Positions 35,247 through 43,414 of a stretch of 64,000 nucleotides of DNA are shown here, one piece after another. The position numbers and the translations under genes are program-made. The stretch lies in the NCBI GenBank assembly GCA_031363915.1, contig JANLVI010000012.1, positions 186,001 through 250,000 on the forward strand. Reading direction: 5' to 3'. The notes under the pieces were generated by a model, which was not told the DNA's origin, did not search any database, and saw only the letters and a program-made list of their open reading frames with translations. This DNA comes from JANLVI01 sp031363915 (GTDB taxonomy: Bacteria > Vulcanimicrobiota > Vulcanimicrobiia > Vulcanimicrobiales > Vulcanimicrobiaceae). Each line of letters opens with the position of its first letter. Within the stretch, counting starts at the first letter, position 1.

Positions 35247-36869
35247 TCATGAAACGGCGAGGCTCGCGGTGGCGTGTGCGGCGACGCGGCGCGCATTCGC
35301 CATGAGCGTGAGCGTCAAGCCTTTTGCCGGCAGGTAAGCCCAATTCGCCGAGTCGGCGACGAAAACGTGTGGCGCGGCATGGAGCGATCCGTCGGTCTTG
35401 GTTGCGAAGCGGTCAACAGGGTCGTTTGCTTGGCGCATCCCGCCGGCGTAATGGATGCTCGATCCGAACCCCGGCTCGATCGTGCCGAAGGCAACGCACG
35501 AAAGTTTTCGGAGACTCCGCACCGTGTGTGCGAGGATCGCGTCGCGCCGCGAACGTTCGTCCGCTCGCAGTCGGTAATCGAGATCGAACGATCCCTCAGA
35601 ACCCGCGCGCGCCCGATACGCGATCCACTTCTGATCGCTGATCTCATCGGAGAAATGGAGCCCGATAACCGTGAGCGACGAAATCAGCGTGCGCGCGAGG
35701 AGCACGCCCAGACGCGGCCCGATTGGCATCTCCTTGACGATCTTGAAAAGCAGCAGCGAACGGTAGGAATAAAATGAGAGCATCGCTTTTTCGTTCGCAT
35801 ATCCGGGCGCCTCGATGATGCCGGTGAGCTGGCTTAGGCTATGTCGCCGGTCGCGCGCGGGCCGCCCGAACATCGCAAGATTCACGCACGCTATGTAGGC
35901 GTATGGATTGCAGAGCACCGGTAATCGCGAGCCGTCCGTTCCGAGCGATCGTAAGACGAGGCGCATCGTGCCGAGGGCCCCGGCGGCGAGTAACAAACGG
36001 CGGCCACGGATCGATTCGATCGCGTTGGTGCGCAGATCGCGGCACGTGACCTCTACTCCTTCCGGCGTATTCGCGAAGCGCAACGCGAGATGCCGGTCGA
36101 CATAGCGGAATCCAGGTGCCGATTTGAGTTGCTCGATCGTTAGTCGAGGGCGGTAGACGGATCCGTTCGTATCGCGATAGAAATCCATATCGTCCAGATC
36201 GCTTGGGGCACGGGTGCTGACGGTCCCGTTGAGAGGCTCAGAAAGTACCGCCAACGGCGTTTGCCCGAGGACGAGGCCGGACGCCCGGAGTTTGGCTGAC
36301 CGGTTGCGATACGTACGCATCAGCGACTCGGCATTTGAATCGAGCTCGAGTGGGCGTTGCGGCGCGGCGAGCCGGGCGATCTCCTCGGCGATGTCGTCAC
36401 CAAGATTTGCGCTGACGCCGATGTCCGCGGCGACCTTTTGGTACATCGCGACGATGTCGCGCGGCGGGAGACCGACACGTTCGAGTTCGACATCGGTGAA
36501 CGTGAAGGCGCCGGCGCCCCAGCCCGCACCTAGTCCGCCGAGGGCAAGGCTGCGCATCGGAAAAAATGTTTGCGACCCGGCAGGCGTGAGGTCGTCGACA
36601 TCGCGGGTGATGAATTTGCGCGGGGGAGTTAATTGCGCGCCGACGCGTCCTTCGGGCTCATCGAGAAGCGAACCTAAAAAATAGCGCGCTTGTTTGGAGT
36701 CGTTGGCTCGCAATTCTTCGAACGTTCCGGCCGGAATCGACGATCGGAGCTCCGCATCGTCGAAGCCGACGTCGATCATCGTGACTTGGACGCCGCGCTC
36801 GGAAAGTTCTTTCGCGGCCTGTGCGCCGCTCGGCCCCGATCCGATGACGATGACGCTATCCTCAATCAC
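35247..36869 (-). CDS. FAD-dependent GMC-type oxidoreductase
   Basis: A 540-residue protein with the FAD motif VIVIGSGPSGAQAAKEL at the N-terminus, the GMC-like ALGGLGAGWGAG, and the C-terminal active-site region SSIHYAGGMRQ followed by VFVADSANWAYLPAKGLTLT. GMC_C-domain enzymes oxidise alcohols or sugars; relatives appear in glycan and lipid clusters. The start is GTG at 36869, which overlaps the tiny upstream gene by eight bases. Next to an SDR and a GT2, it may oxidise a hydroxyl on a sugar or polyprenyl-linked intermediate. The substrate is not known. Confidence 0.82.
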   Translation of the reverse strand: MIEDSVIVIGSGPSGAQAAKELSERGVQVTMIDVGFDDAELRSSIPAGTFEELRANDSKQARYFLGSLLDEPEGRVGAQLTPPRKFITRDVDDLTPAGSQTFFPMRSLALGGLGAGWGAGAFTFTDVELERVGLPPRDIVAMYQKVAADIGVSANLGDDIAEEIARLAAPQRPLELDSNAESLMRTYRNRSAKLRASGLVLGQTPLAVLSEPLNGTVSTRAPSDLDDMDFYRDTNGSVYRPRLTIEQLKSAPGFRYVDRHLALRFANTPEGVEVTCRDLRTNAIESIRGRRLLLAAGALGTMRLVLRSLGTDGSRLPVLCNPYAYIACVNLAMFGRPARDRRHSLSQLTGIIEAPGYANEKAMLSFYSYRSLLLFKIVKEMPIGPRLGVLLARTLISSLTVIGLHFSDEISDQKWIAYRARAGSEGSFDLDYRLRADERSRRDAILAHTVRSLRKLSCVAFGTIEPGFGSSIHYAGGMRQANDPVDRFATKTDGSLHAAPHVFVADSANWAYLPAKGLTLTLMANARRVAAHATASLAVS

Positions 36870-37074
36870 GCCGCGACCTCGCGAGTCGGTAGGGCGCTTC
36901 TATTACTGCTAGTACGAGAATCGCGAAGATACAAAACGCGTTGCCGACGGGGCCGAGGGTAATCGCGCGAAAGCGGTTCGCGAGCGCCGGATCGACTTCG
37001 CGATTTGCGAGCGATTCGATTTCTGCGCGGTCCGGCCGAAGTTTGGCGACGATCCGCCGCGCGAACTCGATCAT
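36862..37074 (-). CDS. Small membrane protein (70 residues)
   Basis: A short gene starting at ATG 37074, overlapping the SDR stop in the ATGA arrangement and ending eight bases inside the GMC oxidoreductase gene. The product MIEFARRIVAKLRPDRAEIE... is basic and helical for about 45 residues. It then has one hydrophobic helix (ITLGPVGNAFCIFAILVLAV) and a basic RLARSRRD tail. Double overlaps with both neighbours make real translation likely. It may anchor the oxidoreductase or the SDR to the membrane, but no family is recognised. Confidence 0.6.
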   Translation of the reverse strand: MIEFARRIVAKLRPDRAEIESLANREVDPALANRFRAITLGPVGNAFCIFAILVLAVIEAPYRLARSRRD

Positions 37075-37941
37075 CGCGCGTGCTCGCTTGTGGGGATCGT
37101 TCCGAGCGCCTGCGCTGTCGTCGCGTATGACCAATTGGGGATGAGATCCGGAGCTTGGTATGTCGAGACGCGCAGCGCGCGGAGATTCTCGCGTTTGAGT
37201 GGCAATGGAATGCGGAGGAACTCCGCAATCCATGCGACGGCGTAAGCAACCGCGAAAGGAACGTCGAGTACGAGCGGTTTGCGACGGATTGCCTGCGCGA
37301 GTGACCGAACCAGGTCGCCGACCGTCGTCGGCGGTTCCGAGGCAAGCGTGTAGCGCGCCGCCCGCCTTTCTGCGATCGCCCAACGTGCCGCACAATACAG
37401 ATCTTCCGGCGCGACGAGCTGCACGATCTGCCTGCCGCCATCGATCAACGGAACGATACCACGTCTAATCGACGCGAGAAGTCCCGCAATGAGACCGCCG
37501 TTCGCGGCAACGAGTCCGGGCCTCAGGATGACGGCACGACCGGCCAGCAACTGCTCGAGCCGGTACTTTTGCCTGCCGTAGGTACTCGCTGCATTTTCGA
37601 GTGCGCTCAGACTCGAGACGAACACGAAGACACATTTTGCGGCCGCGGATGCTGAATGCAAACGCATCGTTCCATTGACGTTGCGCTCGAATCCGACGGT
37701 GCTTGGTGTCCGATCGTACGCGCAGTGAATCACCGCGTCGAGCGCGTCGAGGTCGATCGGGCCGTCGCCCTCAAGTGCGAACGAGCGACTCCCAGCCGAT
37801 GGATCGCCGCGACGGGAAAACGCGACGACCACGTGCCCGTCACGCCGGAATCGGCGAGCAAGTTCGCTGCCGACAAAACCGTCGGCTCCGGTAATGCCGA
37901 CCACCAAACGGTCGGGGCCGCCATCGTTCGTGTTCAACACC
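37071..37941 (-). CDS. NAD(P)-dependent epimerase/reductase (extended SDR)
   Basis: About 289 residues from a GTG at 37941, four bases after the upstream glycosyltransferase stop; an ATG at 37994 in frame would overlap that gene by 50 bases. The motif VVGITGADGFVGSELA binds the cofactor, VFVSSLSALEN gives the serine region, and YGRQK is the catalytic YxxxK. It resembles UDP-sugar epimerases and C4 reductases of O-antigen loci. The C-terminus ends with a four-base overlap with a small membrane protein. It is part of the minus-strand operon GT2-SDR-small protein-GMC oxidoreductase. Confidence 0.78.
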
Positions 37942-37944
37942 GTC

Positions 37945-38994
37945 TTACCGCAAGAAATCCTTGCGAGACATGGTACGCAGTTCATGCGAGTCACGCCGGA
38001 TTTTTTTCGTCGGCGTCGCGAACTGGACGTCGTAGAGCAGCGCTTGAAGAGTTAGCTGAAACCCGACCGTAAAGAGCAGCAGTGCGAGAACGATCACGCC
38101 GGTCGCGGCGGGAACGTGCGTGATTGCCGACTGGTACCATTGAAGGGAGCCGTAGATCAAGCCCGCGAGGAGTGCCGGAATGCCGAGTGCGGCGCACAGC
38201 GTACCAACATTAATTTCGACGACGACGTAGTTAATGAGGAGACGTTGCAGGTAACGCACCAACAGTCGACCCGGAAAATCGAGCAAGATTCGACCGATGG
38301 AAAGCGAGCTATGGGCGCCTGCATAGATCGCCGGCATCTCGACTTCGGCGATTACGCGCCGGCGTAGACCGAACCAGCATAGAAGATCGATCTCGAAGAA
38401 ATATCGGTTGGCAAGTCGTTCGAGTGTTGATTGCGCGACCGCGTCGGCACGAAGCGCGATGAATCCATTGGTCGGATCGACGACGCTCCAGTAGCCGGTC
38501 GAAAATTTCACAAAAAAAGTCAGTCCGGCATTGCCGATCAAGCGCTCCACCGGCATCGTGCGGATCGTCTCCGGATCGGCAAATCGATTGCCCTTGACCA
38601 AATCGACTTCCGGCTGGGTTCTGAGTATGTGAAGCATCGTTGGAATGAACGAAACATCCATTTGGTCGTCCGAATCGACTTTGACGATGAACTCAGCGCC
38701 CATGCGAAGTGCTTCACGAATCCCGGTCTTCGTGGCGCCGCCGACGCCCAGGTTGGCCGAGTGACGGACGAGCGTTACGCGTTCGTCGTAATTCTCGACC
38801 AACTCGGAGCACCGGTCGGGGCAAGCGTCGTCAACGACAATCACGCGGTCGGCAAACGCGAGCGCTTTGTCGACAACGTGCCTGATGGACGCGCGCGCGC
38901 GATAAGCAGGGATGACGATGAAGACTCCGTCCGTCTCGACGGGTTGGTCGTCGGCCTGCTTTTCCCGGTGTAAGGTCTCATGTCCAGGTTCCAT
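37945..38994 (-). CDS. Family 2 glycosyltransferase, polyprenyl-phosphate type with two membrane helices
   Basis: About 349 residues starting at ATG 38994 (MEPGHETLHREK); an ATG at 39075 would add 27 residues of low-complexity sequence. FIVIPAYRARASIRHVV, VIVVDDACPDRCSEL and the metal site FIVKVDSDDQMD are GT-A features, and NPL-like VVDPTNGFIALRAD follows. Two hydrophobic helices near the C-terminus (ALGIPALLAGLIYGSL and GVIVLALLLFTVGFQL) match DPM/GtrB-type enzymes that load sugar on polyprenyl phosphate. It is divergent from the membrane protein at 39150, so both may be driven from the 155-base gap. Confidence 0.84.
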   Translation of the reverse strand: MEPGHETLHREKQADDQPVETDGVFIVIPAYRARASIRHVVDKALAFADRVIVVDDACPDRCSELVENYDERVTLVRHSANLGVGGATKTGIREALRMGAEFIVKVDSDDQMDVSFIPTMLHILRTQPEVDLVKGNRFADPETIRTMPVERLIGNAGLTFFVKFSTGYWSVVDPTNGFIALRADAVAQSTLERLANRYFFEIDLLCWFGLRRRVIAEVEMPAIYAGAHSSLSIGRILLDFPGRLLVRYLQRLLINYVVVEINVGTLCAALGIPALLAGLIYGSLQWYQSAITHVPAATGVIVLALLLFTVGFQLTLQALLYDVQFATPTKKIRRDSHELRTMSRKDFLR

Positions 38995-39149
38995 GGCGGA
39001 AACTCTCGTTCGTCGTGCGGTGCTTTGCGAACTTCCCGGTGCGCGAAAGAGCGGATTTTCGCAAAAGGGAGCCAATCAAGCGGCTTGCGAAGGCAGGGTG
39101 TCTGTTGTAACGCACCGTCCTGGAGCCACCGGGAAGTCGAGTAACGTCC

Positions 39150-41126
39150 GTGTTCGTAGCGACCCAGTTTGTCACCGGTTTGCTTTTGATCCACGCGTGC
39201 TGGATCTACGTGTATATCTGCGGAACGGTCGTGCAAACGCCCCGTTTCTCGGGCACCGATGGAACTGAAAGCGATGGAAGCGCAGACGCATTGCTGCGCG
39301 TCGTGGCAGCCTCCGCCTCCGGGATTGCGATTACCGGTTTTCTGACCTTCGCTTTGGGCCTCATCCACCTCATCTACCCGGCGAGTTTTCTTGCTTGGCT
39401 CGCCGTCTTGTTCGTTGTGTTCGTCGCGGTCGGTGATTCGCCGCTACGTGCGCGGTTTTGGACCGTCCGCCTGGCCACGCTGCGGCGCGCGATTTCTCCG
39501 GCAGCCATCCTCCTGTACCTGATCGCCCTCGTGCTCGCGCTTCCCGCGGTGTTGCCGGAAACGCAGAGCGATCCGCTCTATTTCTACTATGTTCTGGCCT
39601 TCGAGTGGGCCAAGCGGCACGAAATTTTCGTCGACTACTGGCGGCGCTTTCCATTTTATGCCTTCAACTGGACGCTCATCGACACGCTCGCCTTCGAGTT
39701 CGGATGGCAAGATTATATTGCGTTTTTTCCGTGGCTGACCGGCTGCCTCTCACTTCTCGGAATCTACGGATTCGTTGCCTCGTTTGGCCGTCGGCTCGAT
39801 GGCTTGCGCACCTCACCATTTTTCGCCGACCTCGCTGGGGTCCTCGGGGCGCTCGCGCTCGCGCTCTCGCCCATCTATCTTCGTTGGATGGACACCGGGA
39901 TGCTCGACGTCCCGACCGGGTTCTTTTTTCTGATCTCCGCTGCGTGTTTGACGAACGGCTTCGTCTCGAACTGGCGGCCGTGGATTTACCATCTCGTGAT
40001 CTGCGCGGCGTTTTTGATGGGGTTGAAAATTACGCTCTTCGCGTTCCTGCCGGTGTTTCTCATCGGCGCGTTCAGCATCGCATCGCGACGCGGGCTTAGT
40101 CGGCGTGCGACGGTCGGCGTGCTGGTGGCGCTCGTCGTGCTCATGTCACCGTGGTACCTCAAGAATTTCATCCAAGCCGGCGATCCGATTGCCCCGGTCC
40201 TCAATTTGGCCGTTGGCGGCGTGGACAGTAAATGGAGCAAGGCGGACATGGAGGGTGTAGTCGCTGATTTAAAAGCGAACTCAGATCTGGTGTCGCGCGT
40301 TCGCGTTCCCTACGACATCGTCACCGATACGCTGAGTAACGGCTTTCGCGAGTACGGCGCGACGGTAATCCTCGCCGCGATCGTCGTACCGGTATTTTTC
40401 GTCGTTTTTTGTCTGGCTCGGGGCCGCTTGCGGCTCAAGGACGATCGTATTGACGCGCTCTTCGTTTTTGCCGCGCTTTTGACGTTCGCGATCGCCTACT
40501 GGATGCAGACTTCGCATCTCGCGCGGTACGCGCTCCTGTTCTATGCTGCGCTCTGCGCGTTTGTTCCGGCGGTGGTTCTCCTGGTCGGAGCGAACAATCG
40601 CCGCATGCTCTGTTTGGGGCTGGTCATCCTCGCGGTTGCGGCGCTGCCGAGTTCGGCCCAGGCATGGAGTTACGTCAACGGATACGTTAAGGAAGAGACG
40701 TCGATCGGCACCTACTACGTCGGGAGAGTGGAATTTCTTACGCCCCGCATCGACGGATATCGCGAGACTCAATACGTCTCCGACGTCCTCTTACGCAACA
40801 CCAGCTCGCGGCGGGTGTACATCGTACAAGACCAACAACTCGATTATTTCTTCGCCGAACGCGGGATTCTCGCGATCGGCGATTGGTTCGGACCGGAGCG
40901 TTTTTCCGACCTCGATTCGGCGATCGACCACGGCGCAGCCGTGGCGTATCTTCACCGGTTCAATGTCGATGCAATCCTCGTGCCGGGAATGACGCCGTCG
41001 GTGCCGCTCGATAAGCGCGAGTCGCTCTTCGGCCAGCTTCGCTCGAACCATTTTCAAGAAGCGGTCATTCCGAACAGTGTTTTCCATATTTTCTTCGCTC
41101 CTCGCATCGCCGATGGTAAAAGGTAA
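39150..41126 (+). CDS. Polytopic membrane protein, GT-C glycosyltransferase-like
   Basis: A 658-residue protein with about twelve hydrophobic helices and a C-terminal soluble domain of about 120 residues that includes RRVYIVQDQQLDYFFAERG. The loop after the early helices carries QSDPLYFYYVLAFEWAKRHE. Two later loops have RWMDTGMLDVPT and SPWYLKNFIQAGDPI; the latter is common to ArnT/PMT-type proteins. A lipid-linked sugar transferase on the outer face of the membrane is therefore likely. It starts with GTG at 39150 and is followed seven bases later by a tiny membrane protein. It is divergent from the GT2/SDR operon, whose lipid-linked product could be its donor. Confidence 0.7.
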   Translation: MFVATQFVTGLLLIHACWIYVYICGTVVQTPRFSGTDGTESDGSADALLRVVAASASGIAITGFLTFALGLIHLIYPASFLAWLAVLFVVFVAVGDSPLRARFWTVRLATLRRAISPAAILLYLIALVLALPAVLPETQSDPLYFYYVLAFEWAKRHEIFVDYWRRFPFYAFNWTLIDTLAFEFGWQDYIAFFPWLTGCLSLLGIYGFVASFGRRLDGLRTSPFFADLAGVLGALALALSPIYLRWMDTGMLDVPTGFFFLISAACLTNGFVSNWRPWIYHLVICAAFLMGLKITLFAFLPVFLIGAFSIASRRGLSRRATVGVLVALVVLMSPWYLKNFIQAGDPIAPVLNLAVGGVDSKWSKADMEGVVADLKANSDLVSRVRVPYDIVTDTLSNGFREYGATVILAAIVVPVFFVVFCLARGRLRLKDDRIDALFVFAALLTFAIAYWMQTSHLARYALLFYAALCAFVPAVVLLVGANNRRMLCLGLVILAVAALPSSAQAWSYVNGYVKEETSIGTYYVGRVEFLTPRIDGYRETQYVSDVLLRNTSSRRVYIVQDQQLDYFFAERGILAIGDWFGPERFSDLDSAIDHGAAVAYLHRFNVDAILVPGMTPSVPLDKRESLFGQLRSNHFQEAVIPNSVFHIFFAPRIADGKR

Positions 41127-41132
41127 AGCGCT

Positions 41133-41306
41133 TTGAAAGGTCCGCGTTTGTCGAAACTCGCAGTGACCGGCATCGGGATCGCGACGGCTTGTTTGGTTTT
41201 CGCCTTTCCTTCGGTCGGCCTCGCCTTGGGGCTTGCGTCGATCGCGTTTTTTGCCTATATAAATCGACGCCGGCCTACGGCGGAAGGACCTCGCACGCAT
41301 GCGTAA
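41133..41306 (+). CDS. Tiny single-helix membrane protein (57 residues)
   Basis: Starts with TTG at 41133, about ten bases after AAAAGG, and ends with TAA at 41304-41306, inside the start of the next gene. The product LKGPRLSKLAVTGIGIATAC... has a basic N-terminus, a hydrophobic stretch of about 35 residues that could make one or two helices, and a basic INRRRPTAEGPR tail. No family is recognised. It lies between a membrane glycosyltransferase-like gene and a lipoprotein gene and fits an accessory-subunit role, which is conjecture. Confidence 0.45.
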   Translation: MKGPRLSKLAVTGIGIATACLVFAFPSVGLALGLASIAFFAYINRRRPTAEGPRTHA

Positions 41307-41964
41307 GATCGGGTTGTTTCTCGCCCTCGTCGGCGCCGCTGGAACGCTTAGCGGATGTTACCGCGGACCCGGCACGGATAGCACGACTTCGGCGGGTTCG
41401 ACGCCCGAGCCGAATGCGAAAACGGCCTCCGCGTCGTCTCAAGCGCGCGTTGCTGCTCCGCCGAAGTTCGGGTCGATGCGTTATTCGTTCGTCGATCATT
41501 TTTCCGAAGGCAAGATCAACTCCGAGGCCGAGACCTCGACGCCGACCAAGCGCGGCGCGTTACTCCTGCGAACGAACGTGAACGGCACCAAGTTGGACTC
41601 GCTCACGGTCGTTTCGACGTATCGCTATTCGTTCTCGCTCAAGGCGGACCGCGGAACGGTGCTCGCGTTCACCGCCGCCAAGCCCTTTGAGATCGGAATC
41701 GCGGCGCGCGGTTTCGTCGATGTCAAAGACGGCTCCAAAACCGATCGCGTCTTCGTTATGGATCTGCCGCCGGCGAATGCCGACGGGCCGCAATGGCACC
41801 CCTTTACGAAGCCGCTCGACCGATATGCAGGAAAGAATGTCACTATTACTTTTGGGACCGACGTCGTGGACGGTAATGCGATCGCGACGTGGGTTTCGTT
41901 CGCGTACGCTGGTATCTACACGCCGGAGCGCGCATCCAGGAAAACTAAGAATGCGAGCAATTAA
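41299..41964 (+). CDS. Putative lipoprotein
   Basis: A 221-residue protein with a type II signal peptide and lipobox LSGC (cysteine at residue 20), preceded by GGAAGGA. A Ser/Thr/Pro-rich linker of about 35 residues follows. The rest is a beta-rich domain with KRGALLLRTNVNGTKLDSL and SFSLKADRGTVLAFTAAKPF, suggestive of a jelly-roll or carbohydrate-binding fold. It should be anchored in the membrane outer leaflet or outer membrane. It overlaps the end of the tiny membrane protein by eight bases. No specific family was identified. Confidence 0.72.
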   Translation: MRKIGLFLALVGAAGTLSGCYRGPGTDSTTSAGSTPEPNAKTASASSQARVAAPPKFGSMRYSFVDHFSEGKINSEAETSTPTKRGALLLRTNVNGTKLDSLTVVSTYRYSFSLKADRGTVLAFTAAKPFEIGIAARGFVDVKDGSKTDRVFVMDLPPANADGPQWHPFTKPLDRYAGKNVTITFGTDVVDGNAIATWVSFAYAGIYTPERASRKTKNASN

Positions 41965-42061
41965 GTCGTTGCATCTCGCAATCGGTTCGTCAGATCGACG
42001 AATCCATGGGGACGCTCCACCTGCGGCCCGGCTATAGGCGAGATTTGATCGATTTTGCGCC

Positions 42062-42590
42062 CGGCACAATCCTCGCGATGTCCGGTATCTGAATTTTGCT
42101 CGCAACGCCGAGCGTTACGGCGCGGAGTTGTCGAAGATCTTTTCCGAGATGGTTTCCTCGGCAACGTCCATCGGCGGGCCTGCGGTATCCGGATTCGAGC
42201 ACACCTTTGCGCGTTATCGCGGCAGTCCGTGCGCGTTCGGTATCGCGAACGGCACCGATTCGCTAGTGCTAACGCTCGTCGTGTGGGGGATCGGTCCCGG
42301 TGACGAGGTCATCGTTTCGGCGAATACCGAGGTTCCGACGGCGCTCGCCGTCGCATCCAGTTTCTATCTGAACTAAAATTTCGGTGCCTTGGGCTACGGC
42401 AAGCTGCATTGCGACCACCGACGCGCCCTTTGCCGAGCGGATGCGCGATCTTCGCAACTGCCGGCTGGTCAGCAATTATTCCCGCGCACTCGGTCGGATG
42501 AAATAGCCTCCTGAATCCACTCCAAGCGGCGTTGCCGGGGTGGGAACTCGCAGCGTACTATCTCTTGGGGATTCGCCGACGTGAGGGCAT
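42062..42590 (+). pseudogene. Decayed DegT/DnrJ/EryC1 aminotransferase
   Basis: The remains of a sugar-nucleotide PLP aminotransferase lie in three frames. Frame one gives YLNFARNAERYGAELSKIF, then FEHTFARYRGSPCAFGIANG and IGPGDEVIVSANTEVPTALA, and stops at TAA 42374-42376. The next residues NFGALGYGK are the continuation of the family's SFYPTKNLGALGDGG block. Compared with intact members, about 110 residues between TALAV and SFY are missing, and the stop replaces the PLP-binding lysine codon (SFYLN-stop-NFGALG). A frameshift leads to IATTDAPFAERMRDLRN and a TAG at 42504-42506. A further frame gives NPLQAALPGWELA. It cannot make a working enzyme. It may be replaced by the intact DegT gene at 43415. 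Confidence 0.85.
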
Positions 42591-42645
42591 GGTTGACAAC
42601 GCGGGCCCAGGGGACAGCGGGAAACGCGTTCAACGCGTAACCTCT

Positions 42646-43404
42646 ATGACAGTATCCGATCTTCCCGCGCCGGATCTTGCAGAAGTTCGCACTCGTTCCG
42701 ATTATGCGGCGGCGTTCGTTGGAACGCCGCTCGTGAGCGTGCGCATAGGCACGTACAATCGCGCGCAGATATTATGCGAGCGCACGTTACCCTCGGTGAT
42801 CGCGCAAACGTATCCGAATTGGGAAGCGGTTATCGTCGGCGACGCCTGTACTGACGATACGGCGGCGCGGATCGCAGCTCTCGACGATCCGCGCATTCGG
42901 TTTTACAACCGCCCGGTGCGGGGTCCGTACCCTGCCGATCCGATCGACTTCCATCGGGTGGCCGGTGTGTTTCCGGCAAACGAAGGCTTGGATCTTGCGC
43001 GGGGTGCATGGATCGCACCCCTCGATGACGACGATGAGTTTTCGCCCGATCACATCCAAACGCTACTGGGGGCCGCGATCGCGGAACGTGCTGAATTCGT
43101 CTACGGTCAGATGCGGGTGATCATCGAGCAGTCCGACGCGCAGACGTGGTTTGGAACTTGGCCGCCGGCGTTTGGAGATTTTGGTTTACAAAGCGCGGTC
43201 TATCACGCACATCTCAAAGGATTTCGTTACGATATCAACGCCTATCGGCACGGTGAACCCGACGACTGGAATTTGACGCGTCGCATGATCGCGGCGGGCG
43301 TCCGCTTTCACTACGTCCAGCGCGCCGTCGGGGTGTACCACGTGCGCGTTGCAGAAGCCGCACATTGGGAGTCTGTCGCCCAAGTCCGCGGACGATTACC
43401 CTAA
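42646..43404 (+). CDS. Family 2 glycosyltransferase
   Basis: About 252 residues from ATG 42646. The longer in-frame version starting at 42532 reads the last piece of the dead aminotransferase, so it is not used; ATG 42589 is another option. SVRIGTYNRAQILCERTL is the GT-A start, VIVGDACTDDTAARI the acidic region, and IAPLDDDDEFSPDHI the metal-binding DDDD motif. There are no membrane helices. The start is not supported by a strong ribosome site, so the N-terminus is uncertain. It is convergent with the DegT gene ending at 43415. A soluble transferase adding one residue to the glycan is likely. Confidence 0.78.
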   Translation: MTVSDLPAPDLAEVRTRSDYAAAFVGTPLVSVRIGTYNRAQILCERTLPSVIAQTYPNWEAVIVGDACTDDTAARIAALDDPRIRFYNRPVRGPYPADPIDFHRVAGVFPANEGLDLARGAWIAPLDDDDEFSPDHIQTLLGAAIAERAEFVYGQMRVIIEQSDAQTWFGTWPPAFGDFGLQSAVYHAHLKGFRYDINAYRHGEPDDWNLTRRMIAAGVRFHYVQRAVGVYHVRVAEAAHWESVAQVRGRLP

Positions 43405-43414
43405 GTCGGGGCGC

